From Pseudoalteromonas ruthenica (GTDB lineage: Bacteria > Pseudomonadota > Gammaproteobacteria > Enterobacterales > Alteromonadaceae): 64,000 nucleotides of DNA. The notes beneath the pieces are model-generated. The model saw only the letters and a program-made list of their open reading frames with translations, ran no database searches and had not been told where the DNA came from. Position numbers and translations under genes: made by a program. This document shows, piece by piece, positions 17,090 to 26,272 of the stretch. Where the stretch lies: NCBI RefSeq assembly GCF_008808095.1, contig NZ_CP023396.1:868001-932000 (forward strand), written 5' to 3'. The number at the start of each line of letters is the position of its first letter. Position 1 is the first letter of the stretch.

Positions 17090-17839
17090 TTATTTCTTTT
17101 TAATTTGCGCATCCAACGACTGACCATTAACGTCACTAGAGTCATCACTCATTAAATAAAGGTACGTGGGCATCAAGTCCTCAGGCGTTGCTAGCTTGTC
17201 TTTGTCTTCTCCCGGGTAAGCACTGGCACGCATACTCGTGCGGGTGGCACCTGGGTTAATACAATTGATGCGAATATTGGTTTTATCGACTTCTTTCGAC
17301 CACGTCTGCATCATGCCTTCGGTGGCAAATTTAGAAATAGCATAAGCTCCCCAAAATTCGCGGCCTTCGCGGCCAACGCCCGACGACGTAAACACAACCG
17401 ATGCATTGTTTGATTTCTTTAACACAGGAAACAACGCTTTGGTCAGCATTGCTTGCGCAGTGACATTGACCTTCATGATGTTCTCGAAAGTGGATGTACA
17501 GAAATGTTCCATTGGGCCTAATGCACCCAGGATACCCGCATTGTTTAATAAGCCATCGAGCTTACCAAATTGCTGATCAATAGTGGCGGCCAGGTCACGG
17601 TAATTTTGCTGCGTGGCGCCTTTTAAATCTAATGGAACAATCGCTGGTTGTGGGCCACCTGCAGCGACGATTTCATCGTAAACTGCTTCGAGCTTTTTAG
17701 TTGTTTTACCTAATAAAATTACTGTAGCACCGTATTTGGCATAGGTTAACGCGGCAACCCGGCCGATGCCGTCGCCAGCCCCAGTAATTAATATGACTTT
17801 TTCATCTAATGCATTTGCACTTGCTTGGTAGTTTTGCAT
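17090..17839 (-). CDS. yciK: YciK, short-chain dehydrogenase/reductase
   Basis: NAD(P)-dependent oxidoreductase of the classical SDR fold, 249 residues. The dinucleotide motif TGAGDGIG near the N-terminus, the structural NNAG and the catalytic YAISK (YxxxK) with the preceding Ser (VFTSSGVG) are all present. The pattern GRVAALTYAKYGATVILLGKTTKKLEAVYDEI is close to E. coli YciK. A GTG three codons upstream is possible, but AGG with an eight-base gap favours the ATG at 17839. The substrate is unknown in the family. Confidence 0.9.
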   Translation of the reverse strand: MQNYQASANALDEKVILITGAGDGIGRVAALTYAKYGATVILLGKTTKKLEAVYDEIVAAGGPQPAIVPLDLKGATQQNYRDLAATIDQQFGKLDGLLNNAGILGALGPMEHFCTSTFENIMKVNVTAQAMLTKALFPVLKKSNNASVVFTSSGVGREGREFWGAYAISKFATEGMMQTWSKEVDKTNIRINCINPGATRTSMRASAYPGEDKDKLATPEDLMPTYLYLMSDDSSDVNGQSLDAQIKKK

Positions 17840-18037
17840 AAGCTGCACCTAGAGCATGATCTTTTTAAGAATTTTACCATACTCAAATAACAAGTAATCG
17901 ATTTAATTACAAAATTAAGTGGCGAAAGGCATAGGTTTACGTTAAGTTAAACTGGTCTAATGTGTCATTAACATTTTGCTATCTTTAATACACACATAAT
18001 AAGCAGATAACAATAAAAAAGGTTTGGAGCCAACAAC

Positions 18038-20443
18038 ATGAAAAAATTGCTACTTCCTCTCGCTGTAGCGTCTGCGCTCGCTGGCTGTGGTGGCGGAGAA
18101 ACGCTCGAAGACGTTAAAAATGAAACACCTACGGTTGTTCCGCAATCCACAGTGGTGTTTGACCCCGGTGCCGGGGAAATCTCCGTACCCAATGATCTGC
18201 TTTTAAGCGGCACCACCGATGGCACCTTGAATATTCCTGGTGAAGGCGATGATTACACTAACCCCCAACTGGCGCTCGGTGCGTTAGATGGGTGGTCGAC
18301 GCAAATGCCGTATGCCATTGATTTCGATTTTTCCCCTGGTGTAAGCCTTGATGCAACATCGGCTGCAACACCGGGTAATGTGCGTATTTTTGAAGTTGTG
18401 ATGGGCGCCGACCAAAGCTCACAAACCTGCGCCCAAGTACCGGCAGGCATCGCCTGTGAATATGTTAAAGAACTTAACTTTGGCGTCGACTTTATCACCC
18501 AAGCCAGTGGTAATTCCGTGGCTGTTGTACCACTTAAGCCATTTACTCAAGGGCGCTCGTACATTACGGTATTGACTAACGGCCTGACCGACTCAGCCGG
18601 TAACGCCATTGCCCCGTCATCGACCTATGCTAGCGTTAGCAGTGAAGACCCACTTGTTACTGAGCAGCAACTGAGTTTGCAAGCGGTGATCAATAGTTAC
18701 GAAGACGTTATTGTTGGCGGCAGTGACCTAAGCAAAGACGACATTATTTACTCAGCGGCGATGACCATGCAAAGTGCAGGTGAAGTGCTCGGCACGATTA
18801 AAAGCTTGCTTGCTGCGTCGCTCACTCAAGATAGCTTACCTAAGCCTGAGATGATGATCCCACAACAGCCTGCGCTCACAGTAGGGCAGGTTTTTGCGGC
18901 TCAAGGCATGCAAGACATTAATCCTGCATTTAACGCAGTGAGCTATGAAAAAGGCAGCATTGTTCTTCCTTACTACTTAAAAAGCCCACAAGGCAAAGAA
19001 CTCAGTGATTTAAACGACACCTACTGGCAAGCAAACTGCGACAGCGCTGTAACCGTACTTGGTTACAAAGAGCAGGCTGGCGAAGCATTCCCTGAGCAAC
19101 CAGTGAGTGAAAATGATGCGATATGTGCCGCTCTCAGCGGCGGTCAATTGCGTGATTTAAGCTTGGATGACAAACGTCACCTAACGAAATACAACACCAT
19201 TCCGAAAGTGCAGAGCTATCGCAATATACCTGTACAGGTTACAAAACCGGCAGATTTAATGACCTTAAACGCTATCCGCAGTCAGCTTGGGCTTGATGCC
19301 ATGAGCATGCCTGCTGCTGGCTGGCCAGTTGTTATCATGCAACATGGGATTACCAGTCGCAAAGAGGATATGCTGGCGTTGACTGCGGCGCTAAGTATTC
19401 AAGGTTTTGCCACTGTTGCTATTGACCACCCGGCTCACGGTGAGCGTGGAATCGATGTCGACAACGATGGCACTGACGATTTTAATGCGACCACAGGCTC
19501 TGTGCTTGCGTATATGAATTTGAATTCATTGCTGGTGGCGCGTGATAACTTACGCCAATCAGCTGCGGATTTATTGGGTTTGCGCCTAGGTCTTAATTTT
19601 GCCAACGACCCTATGCTCAACACGATGGATGTGGGCTTCGTCGGTCACTCCTTAGGTGCGGTTGTGGCCCCGGCTTTCTTATCCATGACGAATGCGGAGC
19701 TTGACCCTCAGGTTGATCCATTGTTTAAAGTGAACACTGTGGCACTTGGCAGTGGTGGTGGCGGTATCGCCAATTTCTTACTTGCTTCAGATTCATTTGG
19801 GCCATTTATCCAGGGTTCAGTATTAGCTGGCGCAGGAACCGATGAGTCAGCAGCGTTTGGCGCATTCCTACAAGAGGGCGCAGTCTCTAGCTGTGCACAA
19901 TTTATTGATAACCAAGAGGCGTATGTTGGCTGTGGTTACCAAGCGTTTTTAGCGCAGTTAACAGCTCAAGGTGACACTGCCAGCTTGGCTAATATTCAAG
20001 GGTTGTTAACGCAGTTTACCTACGCTGCACAAACATTGCTTGATGCTGGAGACCCAACCAACTACGCAATGCGTGTAAACGCACAGCAAACCCCAGTTTA
20101 CACCAGCGTGGTTGTGGGTGATGGCATGGAAAACAAGCCGGATACGGTGATCCCGCCTATGGTTGAGAGCAACCCCATTGCCGGCACTATTCCACTTGCA
20201 ATGATGATGGGCGCTGACAATGCAGCACAAACGCAGTTAGCAGATAGCCCACAAAGCTACCTTGTACGCTTTAGTAAAGGCCACCATGGTACCCTTTTGA
20301 CGCCAGCTGCGAACCCGCAAGCAGGAGCAAGTGCAGCAGATAGCGCCGCAGCGAATGCTGAAATGCAACAGCAAGTAGCGACCTATCTGAAATCCAAAGG
20401 TACGATATTGCCTATCACTAATGAAGATGTGATAGCCCAGTAA
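18038..20443 (+). CDS. Surface lipoprotein lipase, Pla-1/cef (VolA-like) family
   Basis: A secreted lipoprotein of 801 residues. The signal peptide ends in a lipobox ASALAGC with Cys17. The N-terminal half is all-beta and acidic (FDPGAGEISVPNDLL), as in the Pla-1/cef extracellular lipase family. The C-terminal half is an alpha/beta hydrolase with GWPVVIMQHG (oxyanion region) and the nucleophile Ser538 in GHSLG. A late His in SKGHHGTLL is a fair candidate for the third triad member. VolA in Vibrio is a surface lysophospholipase. A similar task, release of fatty acids from phospholipids, is inference. It is followed by a terminator and sohB. Confidence 0.87.
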   Translation: MKKLLLPLAVASALAGCGGGETLEDVKNETPTVVPQSTVVFDPGAGEISVPNDLLLSGTTDGTLNIPGEGDDYTNPQLALGALDGWSTQMPYAIDFDFSPGVSLDATSAATPGNVRIFEVVMGADQSSQTCAQVPAGIACEYVKELNFGVDFITQASGNSVAVVPLKPFTQGRSYITVLTNGLTDSAGNAIAPSSTYASVSSEDPLVTEQQLSLQAVINSYEDVIVGGSDLSKDDIIYSAAMTMQSAGEVLGTIKSLLAASLTQDSLPKPEMMIPQQPALTVGQVFAAQGMQDINPAFNAVSYEKGSIVLPYYLKSPQGKELSDLNDTYWQANCDSAVTVLGYKEQAGEAFPEQPVSENDAICAALSGGQLRDLSLDDKRHLTKYNTIPKVQSYRNIPVQVTKPADLMTLNAIRSQLGLDAMSMPAAGWPVVIMQHGITSRKEDMLALTAALSIQGFATVAIDHPAHGERGIDVDNDGTDDFNATTGSVLAYMNLNSLLVARDNLRQSAADLLGLRLGLNFANDPMLNTMDVGFVGHSLGAVVAPAFLSMTNAELDPQVDPLFKVNTVALGSGGGGIANFLLASDSFGPFIQGSVLAGAGTDESAAFGAFLQEGAVSSCAQFIDNQEAYVGCGYQAFLAQLTAQGDTASLANIQGLLTQFTYAAQTLLDAGDPTNYAMRVNAQQTPVYTSVVVGDGMENKPDTVIPPMVESNPIAGTIPLAMMMGADNAAQTQLADSPQSYLVRFSKGHHGTLLTPAANPQAGASAADSAAANAEMQQQVATYLKSKGTILPITNEDVIAQ

Positions 20444-20464
20444 GCACACTGGTTTCGACTATCA

Positions 20465-20488
20465 GCCGCGCAATTGCGCGGCTTTTTT
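20465..20488 (+). terminator. Rho-independent terminator after the lipase gene
   Basis: The perfect palindrome GCCGCGCAATTGCGCGGC is followed by six T. Confidence 0.9.
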
Positions 20489-20543
20489 GTGGCTAATGGC
20501 TGTGCTACATTGCCGTGCATCAACAATGAAAGAGGGACTCTAG

Positions 20544-21560
20544 GTGGAGTATATTTATGAATACGGGTTATTTTTTGCAAAAACCCTGACTTTTTTAGTG
20601 GCAATCGTCATTATCATCGCAATGATTGCAGGAGCGGCAAATAAACCTAAAAGTAAAGAAGGATCACTTCAGGTTGACGATCTCTCAGCAAAGTTAAAAC
20701 AGTTGAAAGATGACTTTTTAGCAAACACCCTGGATAAAAAAGCCTTAAAAGCGCTCAAGAAAGAACAGAAAAAGGCAGCTAAAAGTGACAGCGGTGACGC
20801 AGAGCAAGGGCGCCTATACGTGATTGATTTTGTTGGCTCCATGGATGCTCATGAAGTTGAGAGCCTACGTGAGGAAGTCACGGCGATTTTAACATTGGCC
20901 GATAAGCAAAAAGATAAGGTATTAGTGCGCTTGGAAAGCGGCGGAGGCGTTGTTCATGGGTATGGCTTAGCAGCGTCGCAACTGGCCCGTTTGAAAGCGG
21001 CACAGATACCACTGACCATCGCCATTGATAAAGTCGCCGCCAGTGGTGGATATATGATGGCATGTGTTGGCGATGAAATCATTGCTGCGCCTTTTGCTAT
21101 TGTTGGCTCTATTGGTGTGGTTGCGCAAATACCAAACTTTAATAAGGTGCTGAAAAAGAACGATATTGATCTAGAGCTCATTACCGCAGGGCAATATAAG
21201 CGGACCCTCACTTTGTTTGGTGAAAACACCGATGAAGGGCGAGAAAAGTTCCGCCAAGAAATCGAGCAAACGCATCAATTGTTCAAACACTTTGTCAGCG
21301 AGCATCGCCCTGAATTAGACTTAGGCACCGTCGCTACCGGGGAGCACTGGTTTGCAATTGATGCCAAAGAAAAAGGGTTAGTGGATAGAATCACGACCAG
21401 TGATGATGAATTACTGGCACTGAGTAAAGAGCGACAAGCTTACAAAGTGAGCTATAAGAAAAAACAAGGCTTGGCGGATAAAGTCGCGCATAGCCTAAGC
21501 CTAGCGGTGGAAAAAGCAGGTTTAAAGATATGGTCTAAGGGTCAGCGCCTGAGACCTTAA
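20544..21560 (+). CDS. sohB: SohB, signal-peptide-peptidase-like S49 protease
   Basis: Inner-membrane-anchored serine protease of 338 residues with one N-terminal membrane helix and a periplasmic or cytoplasmic S49 domain. The catalytic Ser is in KVAASGGYMMACVGDEIIAAP and the Lys in QYKRTLTLFGE. LESGGGVVHGYG is the family substrate loop. The start is GTG at 20544 (MEYIYEYGLFFAKTLTFLVAI), which matches E. coli SohB (MELLSEYGLFLAK) and has AGAGGG before it. SohB acts in envelope proteolysis, and its natural substrates are not established. Confidence 0.93.
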   Translation: MEYIYEYGLFFAKTLTFLVAIVIIIAMIAGAANKPKSKEGSLQVDDLSAKLKQLKDDFLANTLDKKALKALKKEQKKAAKSDSGDAEQGRLYVIDFVGSMDAHEVESLREEVTAILTLADKQKDKVLVRLESGGGVVHGYGLAASQLARLKAAQIPLTIAIDKVAASGGYMMACVGDEIIAAPFAIVGSIGVVAQIPNFNKVLKKNDIDLELITAGQYKRTLTLFGENTDEGREKFRQEIEQTHQLFKHFVSEHRPELDLGTVATGEHWFAIDAKEKGLVDRITTSDDELLALSKERQAYKVSYKKKQGLADKVAHSLSLAVEKAGLKIWSKGQRLRP

Positions 21561-21569
21561 TTTAGATAT

Positions 21570-21602
21570 AAAAAAACCTCGCCACAACGGCGAGGTTTTT
21601 TT
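21570..21602. terminator. Bidirectional terminator between sohB and the DAACS gene
   Basis: CCTCGCC / GGCGAGG stem with a five-base loop, seven A before and seven T after, serving both convergent genes. Confidence 0.93.
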
Positions 21603-21614
21603 ATACAAGTAAGA

Positions 21615-22949
21615 TTAGCTTCTTGCTTTGGGCTTATATTCTTCCAGTTCTTTAGCCGACTCGAGATCGTTAAAGACGGTCTCATCAAGCTGCCCTTCAG
21701 ATTTGGCGACAACACAGGTAACCATACAATCACCGGTCACATTTACCGCTGTACGCGTCATATCTAACAATCTATCGACGCCGATAATAATCGCGATACC
21801 TTCGACGGGGAGCCCCACCTGATTCAGTACCATCGCCAGCATAATCAGGCCTACTCCTGGCACTCCAGCGGTTCCAACGGATGCCAATGTGGCGGTAAGA
21901 ATAACCATTAGGTAATCTGAAATACTTAAATCGACACCAAACACTTGAGCGATAAACACGGTTGCACAGCCTTGCATGATGGCGGTGCCATCCATATTAA
22001 TAGTGGCTCCCAGTGGCACAGTGAATGAGGCAACGGAGTTACTGGCACCGAGCTTTTTAGTCGCGGTCTCAAGTGTAATAGGCATGGTTGCACTGGAACT
22101 TGAGGTGCTAAACGCAAACAAACAAGTGTGCTTCATTTGCGATAAAAAGGTGACAGGATTTAAGCCAGTCAGCACTTTCAATAGGATAGAGTAGTTAATT
22201 AACCCATGGATCAGCAGCGCTGCGACCACCACACCGAAATACTTCATCAGGCTCCAAATAAGCCCCAGCTCAATGGTCGTAAACAGTTTTGCCATCAAAC
22301 AAAAGACCCCGTAAGGGGCAATGTTCATAAGTAAGGTAACCAGTTTAAGAATGACGTTATTAAGGTCCTCAAAAACGGCGCTTAGGCGCTGGCCCGCTTC
22401 GCCACTGAGAGCCATTGCAATGCCGAATAGTAGCGCAAAAACAATGACTTGCAACATGTTACCACTGGCCATAGCATCAATAGGGTTCGTGGGGAACATA
22501 TTGATGATGACCTGAGCCAGCGTCGGCGCTTCTTTAGCATCAAAGGTCGCATCATTTGGCAAGGTGACGCCATCGCCAGGGCTTACTAACAACGCTAAGG
22601 TAATGGCGACGGTGATGGCAATGGCGGTGGTACCCACATACATGGCGATAGACTTACCACCTAAACGACCTAAGGTTTTCGGGTCACTGAGGCTACAAGT
22701 ACCACAAACGAGGGACACAAATACCAGTGGCACCACCAACATTTTTAAGCTGGCAATGAAGATTTGCCCGCCAATATTGAATAAACCGTCAACAAAAAAG
22801 CCTTTAACAGGAAAGGCAAACAAGCCTAAATCAAGTAATAATTCGTCTTCACCGGCCAAAATCAACTTGAACAAAAAGCCGACAACAACACCTAGCGCCA
22901 TACCAATCATAATACGCGTGGTGAGAGACATTGAACCTTTTTCAGACAT
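21615..22949 (-). CDS. Dicarboxylate/amino acid:cation symporter (DAACS)
   Basis: Inner-membrane sodium- or proton-coupled transporter of the glutamate/aspartate/C4-dicarboxylate family (GltP, DctA, SstT type), 444 residues. The re-entrant hairpin motif FSTSSSSATMPITLE, the TM7 motif NMDGTA and the second hairpin GVPGVGLIMLAMVLNQVGLP are intact, followed by DRLLDMTRTAVNVTGD, which holds the conserved substrate-binding Asp and Asn. The exact substrate (Glu, Asp, succinate or Ser) is not readable. It stands alone and is divergent from the Ig-like lipoprotein. Confidence 0.92.
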   Translation of the reverse strand: MSEKGSMSLTTRIMIGMALGVVVGFLFKLILAGEDELLLDLGLFAFPVKGFFVDGLFNIGGQIFIASLKMLVVPLVFVSLVCGTCSLSDPKTLGRLGGKSIAMYVGTTAIAITVAITLALLVSPGDGVTLPNDATFDAKEAPTLAQVIINMFPTNPIDAMASGNMLQVIVFALLFGIAMALSGEAGQRLSAVFEDLNNVILKLVTLLMNIAPYGVFCLMAKLFTTIELGLIWSLMKYFGVVVAALLIHGLINYSILLKVLTGLNPVTFLSQMKHTCLFAFSTSSSSATMPITLETATKKLGASNSVASFTVPLGATINMDGTAIMQGCATVFIAQVFGVDLSISDYLMVILTATLASVGTAGVPGVGLIMLAMVLNQVGLPVEGIAIIIGVDRLLDMTRTAVNVTGDCMVTCVVAKSEGQLDETVFNDLESAKELEEYKPKARS

Positions 22950-23114
22950 AGGTATGATTCATCTTCGTTATTGTAATTCGCTATAGCCTATCAGCGAAAA
23001 TCACTCAATGCAGCGAAAAACGACAACTTTTTTCAAAAAAGGAATGCGTAATTCACTCATCCTGGGTTAATATTAAGTAAATAATTTAAACAATAAAACG
23101 TTAGGGAGAAGTCA

Positions 23115-26006
23115 ATGCGTTTTGTGCGATTGCTCAGTGCCTCATTACTGAGTTTACTTCTAGTCGCCTGCGGTGGCGGCGGCAGTTTAGAAGAAGGTGG
23201 TGACACGGGGGGAGATGGTAGTTCTTCCGGTAGTTATTCCATTACCGTAACCGTGGTGGACAGTGAAGGCAACGAAATATCTGCCGAAAATCCTATTTCT
23301 AATGACAACCCGGCGCAAGCAGTAGCAACGCTCAGCGCAACTTCAGGCTCTGTGTCTGGTAAGGCCATTGAGTTTAGCCTGCAGCAAGTAAGTGGCAATA
23401 CCCTAGGTGAGCTAAAACCTGCTTCTGCACAAACGAACGCAGATGGTGTCGCACAGGTCACTATTGGCCCAGGTCAAGTGAAAGGCGCGGGTCGTGTAAC
23501 CGCAACTTACATTCCGGCGGCGGGTGAGCAGGTGGCAGCGCAAGCGGATTTTACCACCCAAGGTGATGACGTTGTTGTGACCGAGGAAACCGCCGATGTT
23601 GACGTGTTACTGCTCACTGGTTGTAACGCTGGCTGGGATAATGATCGTGATAACGTGATGCTTGACCCTCGTGACCCAAATACTGGTTGTAACATCGTAA
23701 ATAGCATTTCTTCTAATGAAGTGGGCGAGATCTACGTTGAAGTAACCAGCATTCAAAGTGGCGATGGCGTAGGCTCGGCAATCGTTAATGCCGAGACATC
23801 CGTGGGTACAGTATTACCATCGTCTGGTACTGCATTAACCGACTCATTTGGCCGCGCACTGCTGCGTTTACAGCCAGGCAACCAAGGTGGCGCAGGCACG
23901 ATTACCGCGGAAGCATTGGGCGTTACCGACACCACCAACTTTGCTGTAGGTGTGGTAGATTTAGAGCTGACAGTTGATAACGGCTTGGCAACGGATAACA
24001 ACAATAACGTTATCCCACTTAAAGCCGGTGGCAGTACGGTTATCGAAGTGCAGCTTCGCGATGAGGAAGGCAGCCTATTCCAAACCCCAACCGATGTGGA
24101 ATTTAGTTCTACTTGTGCGGCCAGTGGTCAGTCTACTTTGGATGACAAAGTAAAATCGCGTGCCGGTATTGCTACAGCAACGTACCGCGCGAACGGCTGT
24201 AACATTAGCGATAACGTCACTGTAACGGTAGAGACTGGCGGTAAAAACTACACCGCAACAACTATTATTCCGGTTGAGGCCTCACCCGTACAATCTATTC
24301 AATTTATGGATGTAAGCGAGGCGTTTATCGCTCTTCCTCCAGGTGAAGGCGGTGTTCCTACACAATCTGTAGTGCGCTTTAAGCTCCTTGATGAGGACGG
24401 CAACCCAGTCGCTCAAGACCGCATTGATTTTCGTTTGACGGACGGTACCGGTGAAGCTGGGCTGACTCAGGTAACAGGTAATACTGATAACAACGGTGTG
24501 GTGCAAACCACGGTCACATCAGGTGTGGTCCCTGGTGCCCTAGTTGTAAAAGCCTGCTACGTGCCAAAAGCAGACGTTGCGGCGCTGCCTGAAGGTGATG
24601 ATTTGACCTGTTGGGTTGATGAATATGAAGCGTGTCAAGCAGCCGATGCCCCAAGCTCTTGTCCTGAAGGCGAACTTCGACTTATTCCACTAAGTGAGCA
24701 AATCAGCTCGGTGTCTAGCTTACTTACATTAAGCTCAGGCGTGACTGATCAAAATAGCTTTGATTTAAGCACCGACGTTATAAATTCCAACTCGCTTTAT
24801 TACAACAATGTGGTATCCAATCTTACGGTATTTTTTGGCGACCAGTTTAATCAGCTAAGCGGCGATGGCGTTGAAGCAACCGTACTTGCCGAGGCAGGCG
24901 CTACTGGTTTGCTTGATGGCACGCAGTTTAACCCCACCTTTAAGTGTCAAACCACCGATGCGGCCTGTACCATTCAATGGCGCAGCCAAGGTGATAGACC
25001 ATTTTGGGATTACAAATGGGGTAACCGTATCGGTGATATCGATGGCGACTCATCTACCACCGAGGGCATTAACCCAAAAACCGGTGTTCAAAACTGCGAC
25101 CCTTATTTTGGTGCAGCGGCACCTTGTATCAACGGCATGATTCGGGCTAAAAATGACCCTAACGGTATTGTAATGGGTGGCCGCGTTACCGTGATGGCGG
25201 TAGCCAAAGGCCAAGAGAATTTCGTTGATGAAGAGTCGAGCGGTGGTATTACTCGCCGTAACGGCCTGTTCGATATTGGTGAATACTATCAAGAGTATGA
25301 CTTAAGCGAAGCCTTTATCGATCACAACGAAAACGGCACCTTCGATAAAGCTAACTGTGACCCTGCACCTGGGCCTACTGACCCTTGTTCAGAGCTAATC
25401 TCACGAGGCGGTCATAACGAGACATGGCGTGACCTCGATAACGATGGCATCTTTGATGAAGCGGATGGCAAATACAATGGTCTATTGTGTTCACAAGAAG
25501 CTGAAGCAGCCGGTGAGTGTACTCGTGAGCTAATTGAGGTACGTAATAGTCTTGAGCTGGTGATGTCTGGTGATGAACCTTACGTAAGGTTTGTGATTGA
25601 TTCAAATAGCTGCACCAGTGATGCTCAACGTGTGCTTGAGTCAACTAACGTTGCTGGTAAATGTGACATTGAGTCAGTTGATGTGAGTTCAGAGGAAAAT
25701 GGTGGTTTGGCATCTCAGGTAGTCGATATTTACTACAGTGATGAATTTGGCAACCCTCTGCCAGTGGGTACGGAAGTGTCTATTACCACGGCTAACGGCG
25801 ATATCGATATTTTAGAGCATAGCGGAACAATTGGAAACACGAACACCGATAAGCCAACTCGCTCTAGAGTGTTGATCTCTCGGGAGTCAGAAGGGAATCG
25901 AAAAAGTGTGGGCAGTTTAACGGTGATGTTTACTATTCCATCTGGACTTGAAGATGTGGATGACAAAGTTGTATCCAAAGCTATGCAGGTCATTGACGAT
26001 CAATAA
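23115..26006 (+). CDS. Large lipoprotein with bacterial Ig-like domains
   Basis: A 963-residue lipoprotein (lipobox LLVAC, Cys19, then a Gly-rich linker). At least three segments have the pattern of invasin/intimin (Big-1) Ig domains: YSITVTVVDSEGNEIS...NADGVAQVTI, a second around GGSTVIEVQLRDEEG, and a third with VVRFKLLDEDGNPVAQDRIDF...NNGVVQTTVTSG. The C-terminal third is Cys-rich and contains DxDxDG-like loops (DIDGDSS, DHNENGTFD, DLDNDGIFDEADG) that may bind calcium. This suggests an outer-membrane surface adhesin or structural protein. The function is unknown. A strong terminator follows, so it is monocistronic. Confidence 0.75.
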   Translation: MRFVRLLSASLLSLLLVACGGGGSLEEGGDTGGDGSSSGSYSITVTVVDSEGNEISAENPISNDNPAQAVATLSATSGSVSGKAIEFSLQQVSGNTLGELKPASAQTNADGVAQVTIGPGQVKGAGRVTATYIPAAGEQVAAQADFTTQGDDVVVTEETADVDVLLLTGCNAGWDNDRDNVMLDPRDPNTGCNIVNSISSNEVGEIYVEVTSIQSGDGVGSAIVNAETSVGTVLPSSGTALTDSFGRALLRLQPGNQGGAGTITAEALGVTDTTNFAVGVVDLELTVDNGLATDNNNNVIPLKAGGSTVIEVQLRDEEGSLFQTPTDVEFSSTCAASGQSTLDDKVKSRAGIATATYRANGCNISDNVTVTVETGGKNYTATTIIPVEASPVQSIQFMDVSEAFIALPPGEGGVPTQSVVRFKLLDEDGNPVAQDRIDFRLTDGTGEAGLTQVTGNTDNNGVVQTTVTSGVVPGALVVKACYVPKADVAALPEGDDLTCWVDEYEACQAADAPSSCPEGELRLIPLSEQISSVSSLLTLSSGVTDQNSFDLSTDVINSNSLYYNNVVSNLTVFFGDQFNQLSGDGVEATVLAEAGATGLLDGTQFNPTFKCQTTDAACTIQWRSQGDRPFWDYKWGNRIGDIDGDSSTTEGINPKTGVQNCDPYFGAAAPCINGMIRAKNDPNGIVMGGRVTVMAVAKGQENFVDEESSGGITRRNGLFDIGEYYQEYDLSEAFIDHNENGTFDKANCDPAPGPTDPCSELISRGGHNETWRDLDNDGIFDEADGKYNGLLCSQEAEAAGECTRELIEVRNSLELVMSGDEPYVRFVIDSNSCTSDAQRVLESTNVAGKCDIESVDVSSEENGGLASQVVDIYYSDEFGNPLPVGTEVSITTANGDIDILEHSGTIGNTNTDKPTRSRVLISRESEGNRKSVGSLTVMFTIPSGLEDVDDKVVSKAMQVIDDQ

Positions 26007-26024
26007 TAGCGCGTCTTGTTAAAC

Positions 26025-26053
26025 AAAATGCCAACCACTCGGTTGGCATTTTT
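26025..26053 (+). terminator. Rho-independent terminator after the Ig-like lipoprotein
   Basis: AAAATGCCAACC / GGTTGGCATTTT with a four-base loop and a T-tract. Confidence 0.92.
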
Positions 26054-26272
26054 GTTTTTATTCCTATATATTGCCCGGCGTTAGCCTGTGCATCGGTGAT
26101 TAATCACCATAACGGACAAAATCACAGCAACAGCTGGTCAAAAAATCGCTGATTAGATAAAAGTTTAGCGTCAAAGCTTGTAACAATAGGTGTTTGTAGA
26201 TATACCTATATTTATTCGTGCCCACGAACAAGGGCAATCATTATAAAAAGAGATAGGTCAACTTAGGCTATT

